In this document: one piece after another, positions 1 through 11,700 of the stretch
Numbering within the stretch: the first letter of the stretch is position 1
Layout: every line of letters starts with the position of its first letter
From: Eudorina sp. 2006-703-Eu-15
Lineage: Eukaryota; Chlorophyta; Chlorophyceae; Chlamydomonadales; Volvocaceae
Direction of reading: 5' to 3'
Length of the DNA: 64,000 nucleotides
Assembly (NCBI GenBank): GCA_003117195.1
Contig: BDSI01000040.1
Span: 820,783-884,782, forward strand
Translations under genes and position numbers: made by a program
The notes under the pieces: generated by a model
Told to the model about the DNA's origin: nothing
Database searches by the model: none
Seen by the model: only the letters and a program-made list of their open reading frames with translations

Positions 1-80
1 TTGCCGACTCCCATTATGTCTGCGGTCCAGGTACTAAGAGTTGCGCGGGGTTGCGCCAGCGCGCGGGCCAGCCCGTGACC

Positions 81-3000
81 ATGGAAGGCGACACAACCGC
101 TCCGCCTCAGGTATGGGCGCGTGGCGATGCGGTCACGTCGAGGGAGTCGGGCAGGCCCCGTTCCACAGCCGTACCCGCGTAGCTAAGGAGACCTCGCGGA
201 CATATTACACGACATACAACGCCCGCGCGCATCGCCAACCGCAACATCGTGTCATTGCCACCTTGTCTAGGACGTAAGGTGTAGTGCTCAATCCCCCTCC
301 CCTTCCCTTGGTGCTGTCACTTGTTCTCATTCCTCCCGACGCACGCAGCTGGCGCTCCCAGCCCTTCCGGACACAGTCAACCACGAAGCCCAGACTGCAG
401 CGGACGCCCAAGCAGCCACGCGCCGTGACAGGGACGTGCAGCACAAGCAATACCAGCCCGCGGATGAGGACATCAGCGACCTCACGAGCCGAGTGGCCTC
501 CACGGACCGGGACGCTGCGGCCGCAGCAGTGATGCGACTGTGGGAGCTGACGGTGCTAACCCGCCGCAACCGTGTCGCCAACCAGCTGGCGCTGGCGGCC
601 CTGGGCGGCGCGGGGCTGATGGTGGACTACGCGGCGGCCCTTCTGGGGAAGCAGCCCTCCAGCGAAGACCAGGACGCGGCCAACATGGCCCTGCTGGTCA
701 GTGCGTTGGCTTACTTGGACATGGACCTATACCACATCGACTATGTAGATATATCCCGCAGTAGCACGCTGCATCGGGAACGAAGGAGCACAATCCAGAT
801 GGCTGCGTTCAGGACCAGTCAGATCAGTGTCTATAGGAGGTTGGAGATGTGTGCAGGCAATATCACCCATGGGGGAAGGCTGCCAGGGGCCAAACATAAG
901 GCAAGCGATAAGCGACTGGTCGAGAGAGGCCTGGGAAACCATCGAAAACTCCGACCTCGCCGTGCGCGCCGATATGCGAGGGGCGAGACAGCTCGCAGGG
1001 CGTCATTCAACAAGTGTGTGCTGTGGCGGGCAGGCGTCCTCGCGTCACCCAGCGCTGTGCGCCTACGTGGAGCTGTTGTGATGGTTCGGTGCCGCCCCCC
1101 CCGCACTGTGGCATCGCAGGTCTTGGAAAACCTGTCCATGAATGTGCAATTGCACCACGACCTGGCGCGCAATGCCGCTCTGCTGGGCTTTCTGATATCC
1201 ACCATCGGCAAGCAGTGGCTGGCTTACGTGCGAATCAACGCGGCCAAGGTGAGATGGCACCTTATTGCCAGGCGACCGATATCGCACTGCCTGTTGTCCT
1301 GTCGTACCCAGCGCCGGTTTGTGGATTGTGGATCAAATGAATGAATGTGGATTGTGGTTTGGTTAAGAAACGGATATCTATTCATTATCACTCTGGACAA
1401 GCTGTACATCCGCATGCCCAACCTAGCTGTACGCCTCCAGTATCCGGGGTCACTTAAACACCGATACCAACGCCCTATCCCTAACTTCTCTTGACTGCAC
1501 GTCCACAGATTTTGGTGAATATAACGTTCAGCGACCCGCAGCTGCAAGAGCTGGTGGCCCGGGCTGGTGGGACCGCAGTCGGGCTCGCCCTGCTCCGTGA
1601 GTCGGAGTCGGAGCTGGTGCGGCAAGGCGCCTGGCTGCTTAGCCACGTGACGGCGGGCCGGGGCTGCGCTGCTCGGGGGCAGCTGGCCGAACAGCTCGAC
1701 GTGCTGGAGAGCCTGCGGGTACGTTGCGAGCGCGCCTCTGGCATTTTGCTTCCAACGTACGGTTTTGTCGTGTACGACGTGTGCGAACAGTCAGGCACAC
1801 GTTTCAGTTTTGGCTTGAGCACAAACATACGCGTTTGTCATGCTGCAATAATCTTTGAGCACCGCGCGGCCTGTGTTTAACTTGCTTTGTTTCTTGTTTG
1901 CAGGCCCTCTTGACGGACAGCAAGGACCCGCCCACCAGGGCTCGCGTGTGTGAGGTGGTGTGCAACCTGGCACGCGGCGACGCGGGGCCGCACGCCAACC
2001 TGGCTCGCGCAGGGGTGGTGCCGGCGTTGCTGCCGCTGATCGACCCGCGCAGCGACGGCCGCCAGGACCCGGCGGTGGTCGCCCCCGCGCTCCTGGCCCT
2101 GGCGGCGCTGGCGGCTGGCGGTGACAAGGCTCTGCTCCACAGCTTCACGCAGGAGTGGAAACTCTCGTCCCACCTTGCCGGCATTCTCGACTACAGGTTA
2201 GCTATGGAACACCGCCCTGACGCGAATGTCAGGCTGGGTGCGGGCGCGTCACACGGGCCTCGCAGGTTGACTGTATTGCCAGGGAAAGGACTGGGCGTTG
2301 TAGTGGCGTCCCGGAATGAGAAAATTTTGTGTCATTTCTTTGTCGCATTTGGAAAACATCCCGGGTCATTGCACCATAACGGCGGCGTGTGGTGTGCCTT
2401 ATTCCCGGGGTCCGCATCACGCTGTCGATCTGCAGCAACCTGGTGACGCGCGACTTCGACCTGTCGCGCGTGCTCATGGCCGCCCACGCGCTCATCTTCA
2501 CACTGGGAACCTTCACGGCCCGGGCCGGGGCGACCTCGCCCGCAGAGCGCTGGCCAGAAAACATCAAGGAGCTGTTACAGGTGCGGGCACGGCGGGGGCT
2601 CCCGCGGACGCCTTCCACGGCGTATGCATCTGGGGAGGTCTGCTGCATTGCATGTGCCCGTATGCATCTTGCTGAGGTAGCCTTCCGCACATGCATCTCC
2701 TGGTGACACCGATAGGTGCCGTCCCTGGTGCCGTCCCAAACCTGCGTTGCTGTGAAGGAGTCCGGCTTCGTGTCCTTCCAGCAATGCCTCTCATCACTGG
2801 GTCTGGAGCAGCCCAAGTACGTGGCCGCCAGCCTGGGCAAGGACCTGGGCGGACCGCACTGCTTCGTGGCGAACACATCGCATCAGGTAAGGTCGCTGCC
2901 GTACTAGTCGTACCACACCTTCGCTGCTCCAATTATTTTTTGGCAATTAGTTATACATGGTGGGAGTTCTCCGCTGAGAGCCTTTCATCAAACCATGTGT

Positions 3001-4380
3001 GGCTTAACCCATCGACCTACGGACAGGAAAACCAAAAGGCTTCATCGAACAGGATTCACCTGAACAGGGGAGGATGCACGCAATCTGCATGGACATTACG
3101 CGCGGTCATGCTGGGGGGATGTGGGTCTCCGTCCTCGTGTAAAGACAGCCGCACTCCGCCGCATGACGCTCGCACCGGCGACCTGCTCACTGCATCTCAG
3201 GTCAACGTTGAGCTGCTGCCGGTGCTGAAGCATGACAACGCTCGCATGGTGGCCAACACCTGCGCACGGCTGTACCAAATCGCCGTTTGCTTGGTAAGTG
3301 TATATCACGGGCGACGATGCCGGTCGCTTGTTCGTAGGTGGCCCTACGATGCTACGAACCTGCAGATGGTTCGGAACGCGATGCCGTAGCTTCGCATCAT
3401 TATCCCGAAGTCAGGCCTGTGCTTAATGGATACGGTAGTCGTGGGCGCCGATCCACGCTAGAGTCTCCGGTTATGGGCCGCATCACGGTGTGCCTTCTTG
3501 TGAGCTTTGTGGCCGCCTCCTCCCTGGCGGCTGCTCCCCACAGCACGACCACCCGGAGGGCCGTCAGGTGCTGGCCAACGGCTTCCTGGTGGTGGCGGTG
3601 CGGGACCTGCTGAGCTCGGAACACAGTGCGGTTCTGCAGGTACGTCACAGTACAGGTGGCGAACAAATGCGGGAGATTCAGGGCGGGGAAGCGTTATCGC
3701 AAAGGGCCCATCTAAGCGCTCTCCAGGACTTCCCATCGTCAGCCATACAGACGGTCTATGCGTCGTTTTGTAGAGACAGCCTAACGGTACGCGTCGTGAA
3801 TAGGGCAAGTGCCGTGGGACATGGCTGAGACCGATAGGAGCTCTGGAGGGTGGCTGCTGTGCAACTAAACCGGGATCACGCGGCGGCTCCGGCATGCAAA
3901 CGGCCTGATGTCGCAAGACGCTGCCCCTTATGCGCCAAATCCAGTGAGGCAACGACTCGCTGGTTTACAGCGGTTGTGCCGTACTCATTTTGCGTCATGC
4001 GGAAGCCTGCGCTCTAGACCCTGCGGATCCCCGTCCCTGCCGTTGCTGGGCCCGCCCGCGCTGTTCCTGTACAGGCTGCTCTGTCGCTGGTGAGTGCGCT
4101 GGCGGCCATCCCCGAGCTGGTGCCGCTGCTGGTGGACAAGGGCGTCATGGACCAGGTGCACGAACTGAGCGAGAAGGACGCTGGGCCGGCGGACACCGGC
4201 GCCGAGGGGCTTCCGGCCCTTACGCAGGCGATGCAGGAGGCGGCGATCGATAAGCCCAGTGCTGCAGGTCGCCGCAGCGGCGACCTCCTGATCAAGATGC
4301 TGGCGGAGAGGGTGCTGGTGACCATGTTTTTGGCCCAAGGTGGCCACCTTCGGGATGAGAGCAAAGTGCAGCTGGAGTAA
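81..4380 (+). CDS. Armadillo/HEAT-like helical repeat protein, about 606 aa, 10 exons
   Basis: Exons read as 81-110, 349-696, 1120-1248, 1509-1718, 1904-2196, 2436-2580, 2716-2886, 3201-3293, 3544-3639 and 4075-4380, all with GT-AG borders and compatible phases. The start is the ATG at 81 (MEGDTTAPPQ), which joins in frame to the exon at 349. The product is Leu/Ala-rich and helical, with segments such as VLENLSMN, ILVNITFSDP and VCNLARGD that fit armadillo-like repeats. The N-terminal ~60 residues are polar and probably disordered. No signal peptide or membrane segment is seen. Such proteins are usually protein-binding scaffolds; I cannot name the family or partner. The intron at 697-1119 is the weakest join, since a small extra exon near 900-970 is possible. 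It reads toward the LOV-kinase gene, separated by 1.3 kb. Confidence 0.72.
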
Positions 4381-5720
4381 AAGGCTCGCGGGCCTTGCTG
4401 GCGGTGGATGGACAGGATGGAGTAGCCCTTTTACTGAGTACCTCGAGAGGGTGATCACGAACATGCGTAGTGGTTAAGGACATGTGATTTATTAGGCATT
4501 AGAGTGGCGCCGCTCTTGAAAGTGTTTCGGACTGCGGCAAGCGCCGCAAGGCACTCGGTTTGCTGTGGCGCTCGATATTAAGACGCGATCCGGATTCGCA
4601 CAGCACAGGTAGTGGTGCGACGTTTCTTTCATGATGGCACCCGGTGTGCACTCCTCGCTGTGCATTTGGGCCCATGTGGGTACCCGAGCACGCCTTGTGG
4701 CGATAAGTGGGCCGTGCTGCTTATTCACTCCGTGGAATGGTGTTGTGGAGAGCGGTTTTATGTGACGCGGCATGTGTCTCAGAATGATCGAGTGGCCAAC
4801 ATGAACATGCCCCGCAACTTGGACAAGCCAGGCGGCGCGAGATAAGGGGTTTGGCATGGCTGGCATGATGATTACCTCAAAGTACCCCACAGACTGACTC
4901 ATGGCGGGCCGGTACAGGTACCAGCATCCGTTGTGTTTCCCCTTCGGCGTGCTTGGGGACAGCCCGTGTGCCCCTGTCCTTCTCTGTTCAGGGTCCATTT
5001 TCCCCACGTGACGGTAAACGGAGCCCAACAAGATGCATAGTTCGATTTCCCTGGCCAGAGCACTGTAAACATCCCCAAGACCCGGATAAGGCAAGACCCT
5101 GACACCGTTACCGCTACAGGTGTACCTTAACTTGCGAAGTTATCATATGGTCGAAGCCGGGTAGCCGGCACGGCTCGACTATCACGCTCTCATTCACTGA
5201 CTATCAGCCTGACTCCCCAAAGCAAGCTGTGCAGGTCCGTGCTGAAAGAATTTCAAGCAAACTCATGATAACTTTGCAAGAAAGCTATACTGTCCTGTAG
5301 TTACCGGCTGCAAAGGAATGGTTCTGACTCAGGTTGAGCACTTGGTGCTGCTAACATATACACAGATCATCAGCATCTATGTTAACGATCGCATCCGAGA
5401 TGCAGACAAATGAAGAAACGAACTGACCACAAAGTAACCGGTTCATGCTGCCGTACTAAGTTTGTCCGTACGAGAAGCAGGCGCTTGAGCTGGGCACGCA
5501 CAATCCATTCCATGTAACGGCAATGCTATGTTAGTGTAGCTGCTTGCATTGTTTACTTTGTGATATTCTACCATTGCCTTCGAAGATTCGCTTGTTGCTG
5601 TAAGGAGGCGAGGCCTGTCTTCTTTATGTTAAACAACGCATGGTATCTATGTCCTAACAGTTCGTATCAAGAGCTGGTATCGACAGCTGCAAAGGTCCAG
5701 AGCGGAAGGACAAACATGCA
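4381..5720. other. Intergenic: 3' end of the ARM gene and upstream region of the LOV kinase
   Basis: No open frame here has recognisable protein features or usable splice borders. Base composition is more AT-rich than the flanking exons, as expected for UTR and promoter sequence. I see no clear promoter motif. Confidence 0.5.
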
Positions 5721-8700
5721 ATGTCCCAGAAGCCAAGGCCAATAACGAAAGCCAAGAAATTCGAGAAAAAGACAGACGTTCGGGACAGCCCTATTGAGGT
5801 ATTAGTCTGCAGTTCAGCTGCGAGGCGTCGTCGTCATTCTTCATCGGACTTCCCTTGGGTGTGGCTGCAGGAAGCTGCAAATGAGGAATTGCAGCCCTGG
5901 AAAAATGTGTTCCGACCGTCATGTGCATTACCGCCCAAGGATAACAGTTTCACCCTCGATGTAAGCTAGCCATGTTCAGCCTGCTTGCGCAACCTCGGCT
6001 TTCCAATCGTGGGGTCTGCTTCGCAGGACGAGGGGCTCTCAGCTGCAGTGGAGGGCGCTTTATCCTCGTTCACGGTCTCAGACCCCAACGAGGAAGGCAA
6101 TCCTCTCTGCTACGTCAGTCCTTCCTTCTTGTCAATGACCGGCTACAGCGAGGACGAATGCCTGGGGCGGAACTGCAAATTCCTTCAGGTGGGATTGACG
6201 CCCCGCGGCCAACCTCCCATGGTGCCTGGTACGCGGGGTAGTGCTCCACCTTGTTGGGGCGCGCGCCTGGCAGCAGGCTATCCTGCGTAACGCACCTCCT
6301 AAGGAGCCTGTAATCTGTGACGCGCCTCACAATCCCTTACCGTACGTGCACCACCGTACGGGCACCCCTCCAATGCATAAAGGAATGCCTGGATCCGTCG
6401 TGCGTGGCCAGCGAATCTGCCTCGTCCCTGTCCGCCCGGCGACAGGCGGGCAAGGTGGATCCCGGCACGCACGAGGCGCTCCACGCGGGCATCGCCGAGC
6501 GGCGCTTCACCACCGTGGAGGTGACCAACTATCGGAAGGACGGACGGCCTTTTCAGAACCTTCTCAGCTTGGTGCCCGTGTTCAACGGGGACGGTTCCTC
6601 GCTGCTTCACTTCGTGGGCGTGCAATGCGATCTGGACGAGCGGCGGCGCCGCGGCGAAACCGTGGACGAGACGTTCGTGTCCAAATGGGAGGAGCAACTC
6701 AAAAGCTGCCTGTCCGCCTTCGCAGTCGTTGACGTCAGTGGCGGGGTTGGCGGCTCGGGGGGCAGCAGCGGCGCGGCGGCCCAGCCCCAGTTCTCTAAGA
6801 CCAGTGCAGCAGGCGCCGACCCGGCAGCAGCAGTAAGCTCCGGCGGAAGCTCATCGCCGTCCACTGCCGCTGTCTGCGCAGTCTCACCGGGCTTCACCAC
6901 TCTGACCGGGTACCAACAGTCGGACGTCGTGGGCTGGAACCTGCTGTGCCTGTGCGGACCCGACTCGGCCGAGAAGGACATGAAGCGGCTCATCACCTCG
7001 CAGTGGTCCCACACCCCCGCGGCCGTAAAAATGTTGTGTTACAAGCGCGACGGCACGCCCTTCTGGGCGCTCGTGCTCAGCTACCCCCTGTCGGTCAGTG
7101 CGCACGCGGGCGGCGCGGCGCCCGGCGCTGCCGCCGCGGCCAGCCAGGCAGGACCCGGGGCGGGCCCCACGCCCGCGAGCCTCGCAGGCAGGACGGGGGC
7201 CACGAAGCCCGCATCGGGGCGGCTTGTGCAGGCGCAGGGCGCGCGGGCGGGCGGGCTGGGCCTTGGCTTGGGTCTCTTTGGGGCGATGAGTCCCACGGGC
7301 AACTCCGTGGGGGGACTGTTGAGTGCCCTGGCGGCGGGCGCAAACCACGGCACGGGGGTGTCGTCGGCCGCTGCACCCGGGGTGGTGCTCCCCGCGGCCC
7401 TGGCGGTCAAGTACTGCCTGTGCTGCGTCATCGACGTGACCGCGTTGCGCCTCAAGAAGGTGGTCGGGGGCAAGTACGTGCTGGGCAAGGTGATCGGCGC
7501 GGGGGCGTTTGGCCTGGTCCGCATCGGGAAGAACACCGCGACAGGTGAGCGCGTGTGCGTGTGTGTGCGTGCGTGTGGGGGCCAGCAACGTAGCAAGTCG
7601 TCGGTGTGGACAGGGAATACGTCGGGAGCGGGGATGCTATGCAAGGCATGGAAAAGCGATGGATGTGGGGACGTTTTGGAGTCAAGGCATTGCACCCTCT
7701 GGAGGATCGGGCCCGAGTGCGGTGCCGCGGCGGGAGCCATCGGCACCGCACTCGGGCCCGATCCTCCAGAGGATCCAGGGGGGCCAGGGTTCAAGGAGCT
7801 GACGTTAGAGGGTGCACTCACGGTACGTGGCGCGATGAAATGATCTGGCCCGCCGGCTTGCTGAGCCCTTGCTGGACACCCGGCTAGCCGCTGTCCAAGC
7901 TGCACCATCCTCCACCCAACCAGCCCCACACCGCAATCCGCAGCATGTCTTTCCTCCCAACCCATACCAGCGCCGTCCTCATCCGCACCCGTCGCTGCGC
8001 CTAGCCGCCTGCCGATGTTCCCATGCGCCGATCCCGATCCCGCACCTCCCCACACCCTCCCGCCCCCCCCCGGTTCGTTTCGGGTCGCTTTCAAAATATT
8101 TCAATTCAACCCTCCCGCGCAGACGAACTGGTGGCGGTCAAGGGCGTGGACGCCACCCGCTTTCGCAACATCACTGAGATAGACCAGATCCAGGAGGAGA
8201 TGTCGGTGCTGTCCTCCCTGAAGCATCCCAACATCATCCGCCTCTTCGACGTGCACTTCCAATCCAACACTTTTTTCCTGGTCATGGAGTTCGCGGGCAA
8301 CGGCTCGCTGGTGCACTTCATGCGCAGCCACGGTGACCCGGTCAGGCACGCGCTGGACGAGGCGACGGCCGCGAGGGTGTTCGTACAGATGATCTCGGCG
8401 CTCGACTACTGCCACCGGAGGTACGGCGCTGCCGGGCAATCGGGATACAGCGTTCCTTGTGGACAGTACACAGTAGAACCCTTTCACCACCCGAAGCGCC
8501 GGCGAAGACATCCGGCAGTTCCTGGGCTCGTGATACATTACACCATGGTGTTCGCGTGTGCAGCTTGGTACGCGTGTGCCACCCACACCCGCACGGGTCC
8601 TCTGCACGCCATGCCGGGGGGGCTCACGCTGAGGAGGAGTCCACGTAGATCATCCGTACCGCGCCGCGCGTCACGTTGCGGCACTGGCCTGCAGGCGCGT

Positions 8701-11700
8701 CATCCACCGCGATCTGAAGCCCGAGAACATCTTGATGGACGAGCACTACAACCTGAAGATTGCGGACTTTGGGCTCGCGGCGGTGGCGGCGCCGTTCAGC
8801 GGCGGGCTAACCTTGCAGGTGGGTGGGTTGGTGGGCGGGCGGGTCGCTGGAACGCGAGGTCCTTGGGCCCTACCCCCTAGGAGAAGATCGCCGACAGATC
8901 ATGCGACGCGGGCGAGCATGTGCAGGCACGCCACACGTCGGCCGTGCCGCTGCCGCTCTGCACACGGCATGCAGCCCCAGCACGCGCCATTGGGGCAATG
9001 CGCGGCGCTGCGCGCTCACCGTGCATCCGTTCGACGTCGGGTGCCCAGCTCTGCCCGCGCTGTCCCTCACCCTCGTGCCCCGCGTGCACCGGCACACACC
9101 CCGCCCGCCCGCCCTCGGCTCCTCTCCGCACGGCTGCATCCCGCAGTGCGGGACGCCGGAGTTCACGGCGCCGGAGATAACGATTGGGCGCGAATATGAC
9201 GGCGCCAGCGTGGATATCTGGAGCATGGGCGTGATCCTGTACGAGGCTCTCAGCGGGAATCTGCCGTTCAAGGGCACCACCCAGGCGGGGCTCTTCAAGG
9301 CAATCCAACGGTGAGGCCGGTATTGGGGCGGGGTGGGGCCTAACTCGCTGTCGGGGATGGCTGGCGCGCAGGCGCGGGTGCTGGGAACCTGTGCCCGGGC
9401 TCTTGAAGCGTGTGGACGCGGGTAGGAGGGACAGACACGTCCGCACTGCCACCGTCCCCGCACACTGCCTTTATTTTTACATCTTATAAAACGTACGCAA
9501 CCTCCAAACCCGCACCCTCATGTCAAGAAAGACAGCGAAACCGCGAATGATTACCGAACCCGCCCCTCCCCCTGCCGCACTCGTGTGTGTGTCGCTTCGC
9601 TGCCGACCGCAGAGGGACCTTCGATCCGCTTCCCTCCCACATCAGCGCGGACTGCAAGGACCTGGTGCGGCGGATGCTGGTGGTGGACCCTCAGGCGCGC
9701 ATCACCATGGACGAGATTCTGAGGCACCCCTGGGTCGCCAAGGCGGTCGCAAAGAACGGCGCGGACGGCCGGACGGGAGGCACAGCGCCGGCTGGCAGTC
9801 CCGCCAAGCCGGGCTCCGCGTCGGGCGGCTCGATGAGCGGGGGCGCAGGTGCGCGGCATCATGAGGGGCCCCGCGCACGGACGGACCCTGTCTCCCTGTG
9901 TGTCACTGGGGCGGCTGTGCGGTGCGGCCAGGGGGTGCGCTGCACTGCACCTGGCCGCACAGTGCAGTGCGCAGTGCGCAGCGGCCGGGTGCAGTGCAGC
10001 GCAGTGAGGTGAGGTGTGGTGCAGGAAGGAGCATGTGCTGCATGGGAAGGAGCATGTGCTGCATGGGCGTGCCACATGATGGCCTCTGGGTCCGCAGGTC
10101 GTGCGAGGCAGTCGGAGGGAGTGGAGCTGCAGCGCGAGAGTCCGCTCAGCCGCCCTGCGGGTCGCGGCCCTGGTGCGCCTGCCTCTTCCCGTTTCGTTGG
10201 TTACGTTAACCCGCGCTGAGTGACATGCCATCCTGCCCGACCGACTGACCGACCTCGGGCGCCCCTGACCTCCTTTTTGGGTGGTGCGCTGCAGACGCGG
10301 GGATGCTGCTGCGGATGCCGGCGAGCAGCAGCGACTCGGCGCTGGTCAGCGCGGACAGCGCGTTCCCTAGCCCCAGCGGCCCGGGCGGCGGCGGCGGCGG
10401 GGAGGACTTCCGGATCGGGACGGGGCTGCGGCGGGACGCCAGCGGCGCAGGCGGCGGCCACCCGCGCATCAGCGACGGGTCCGGGGCGCTGCGCGTCCCG
10501 CTGCCCGGCGCGCTGGCGTCGCCCCCTCGGACAGCCAACGGGTCGGGCCTCCCGACCTCGCCCTCAATGGGCGGCGGGGGGCCCGACCTGGGGGGCCCCA
10601 CCTCCCCTGTGTCGCTGTCGGGGATGCCGGGCCCGGGGGACGGCATGCACGAGTCGGTGAAGCTGGTCTTGCCATCGCAAGCCAACCGCGGTAGGGCTGG
10701 CCACGAGCGCTGCACAGCACAGCGCAGCGTAAAATAAAGATGCGGTAGCGTAGCACCCGCACCCGGAGGGAGCGGAGATGCGGGATGGAGGTGGATCACC
10801 TGTGTCAGTTCGTTGTGGAGTCGGGCCCTTCGCCTGGCCTCCAGCGCGGCGTCCTGGCCGGGCGGTTACCCGCGCACCCCGCACACGTGTGTGCGCACGA
10901 ATGCACCAGGAGGGATTGCGTTGCTGCTCGGCCGAAGCAAACCTGCTCGGGGTGCGGTCTGGACGGAAGCGGCGTCCTGTTCCCAATGCGTCATGCACAC
11001 CGCCCCCGGGTCCATTACCCCTCAACCCTGTCAGCTGCTGCTCTTAAGCTGCTCCCGCGACCTCCCCAGACTGCCCAACCTGCCCAGCCGGCCCCACCGC
11101 GGCTGACAAAAGGTCAACGCCACACTCGTGCCTGGTCCCCGGCCCCCGCAGACGATCCCATCCTGGCGGCGCTCCTGCGGCACGCACACGTGGGGGCGGA
11201 CATGGGCTCGCAGTCGACCTCGCCCTCTCGACTGGACGACGGCGACGAGGGCGACCTGCCCCTGCAGCGCAGCGCCCAGTCGTACTCCACCAACGTGCTC
11301 GGCGGCTCCAGCGCGGGCGGCGCGCGGCGCGATGCCGGCCCGGGCTCCCGCGGCGGCGTGAGCCGGAGCATCGGCGGCGCGCCGTCCATGGCCAGCGGGG
11401 GTGGGGCCCTGCACGGCCCGGCAGCGGCGAATGGAAAGGCGCGCGGAGGGGCGCTGCTTCCCACGCTGGGCGGCGCCGCGGGGGTGACGGGCAGCACTGC
11501 CGGCGGGAGCGTCCTGGAACGGTGGGTTGGCGGGGGCAGAAGGGCGGGCCACATGGCAGGGCAGTCGGACGGGGACCGAAGCAGGCCTGTTGTTGGGCTT
11601 GGACAGGGGAGTCGGCCGAGGTGCTGTCTGCTTGCCGGCATGAGGCGCAGCCCTTCAGGGCTGCGCTGCGGTCCCTCCCAAGCTCACATACCGGTAGTCC

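Noticed and set aside
850..1000. Possible extra exon of the ARM gene (SDWSREAWETIENSDLAVRADMRG-like frame)
   Set aside because: The translation looks plausible, but no acceptor/donor pair preserves phase convincingly, and a direct join of 696 to 1120 gives a natural NMALL-VLENLSMN armadillo helix. Left out pending cDNA.
5961..5979. A 19-bp GT...AG intron to escape the stop at 5967
   Set aside because: Too short to be spliced and it breaks the reading frame. A 63-bp intron at 5907-5969 keeps the frame, though it is itself only moderately supported.
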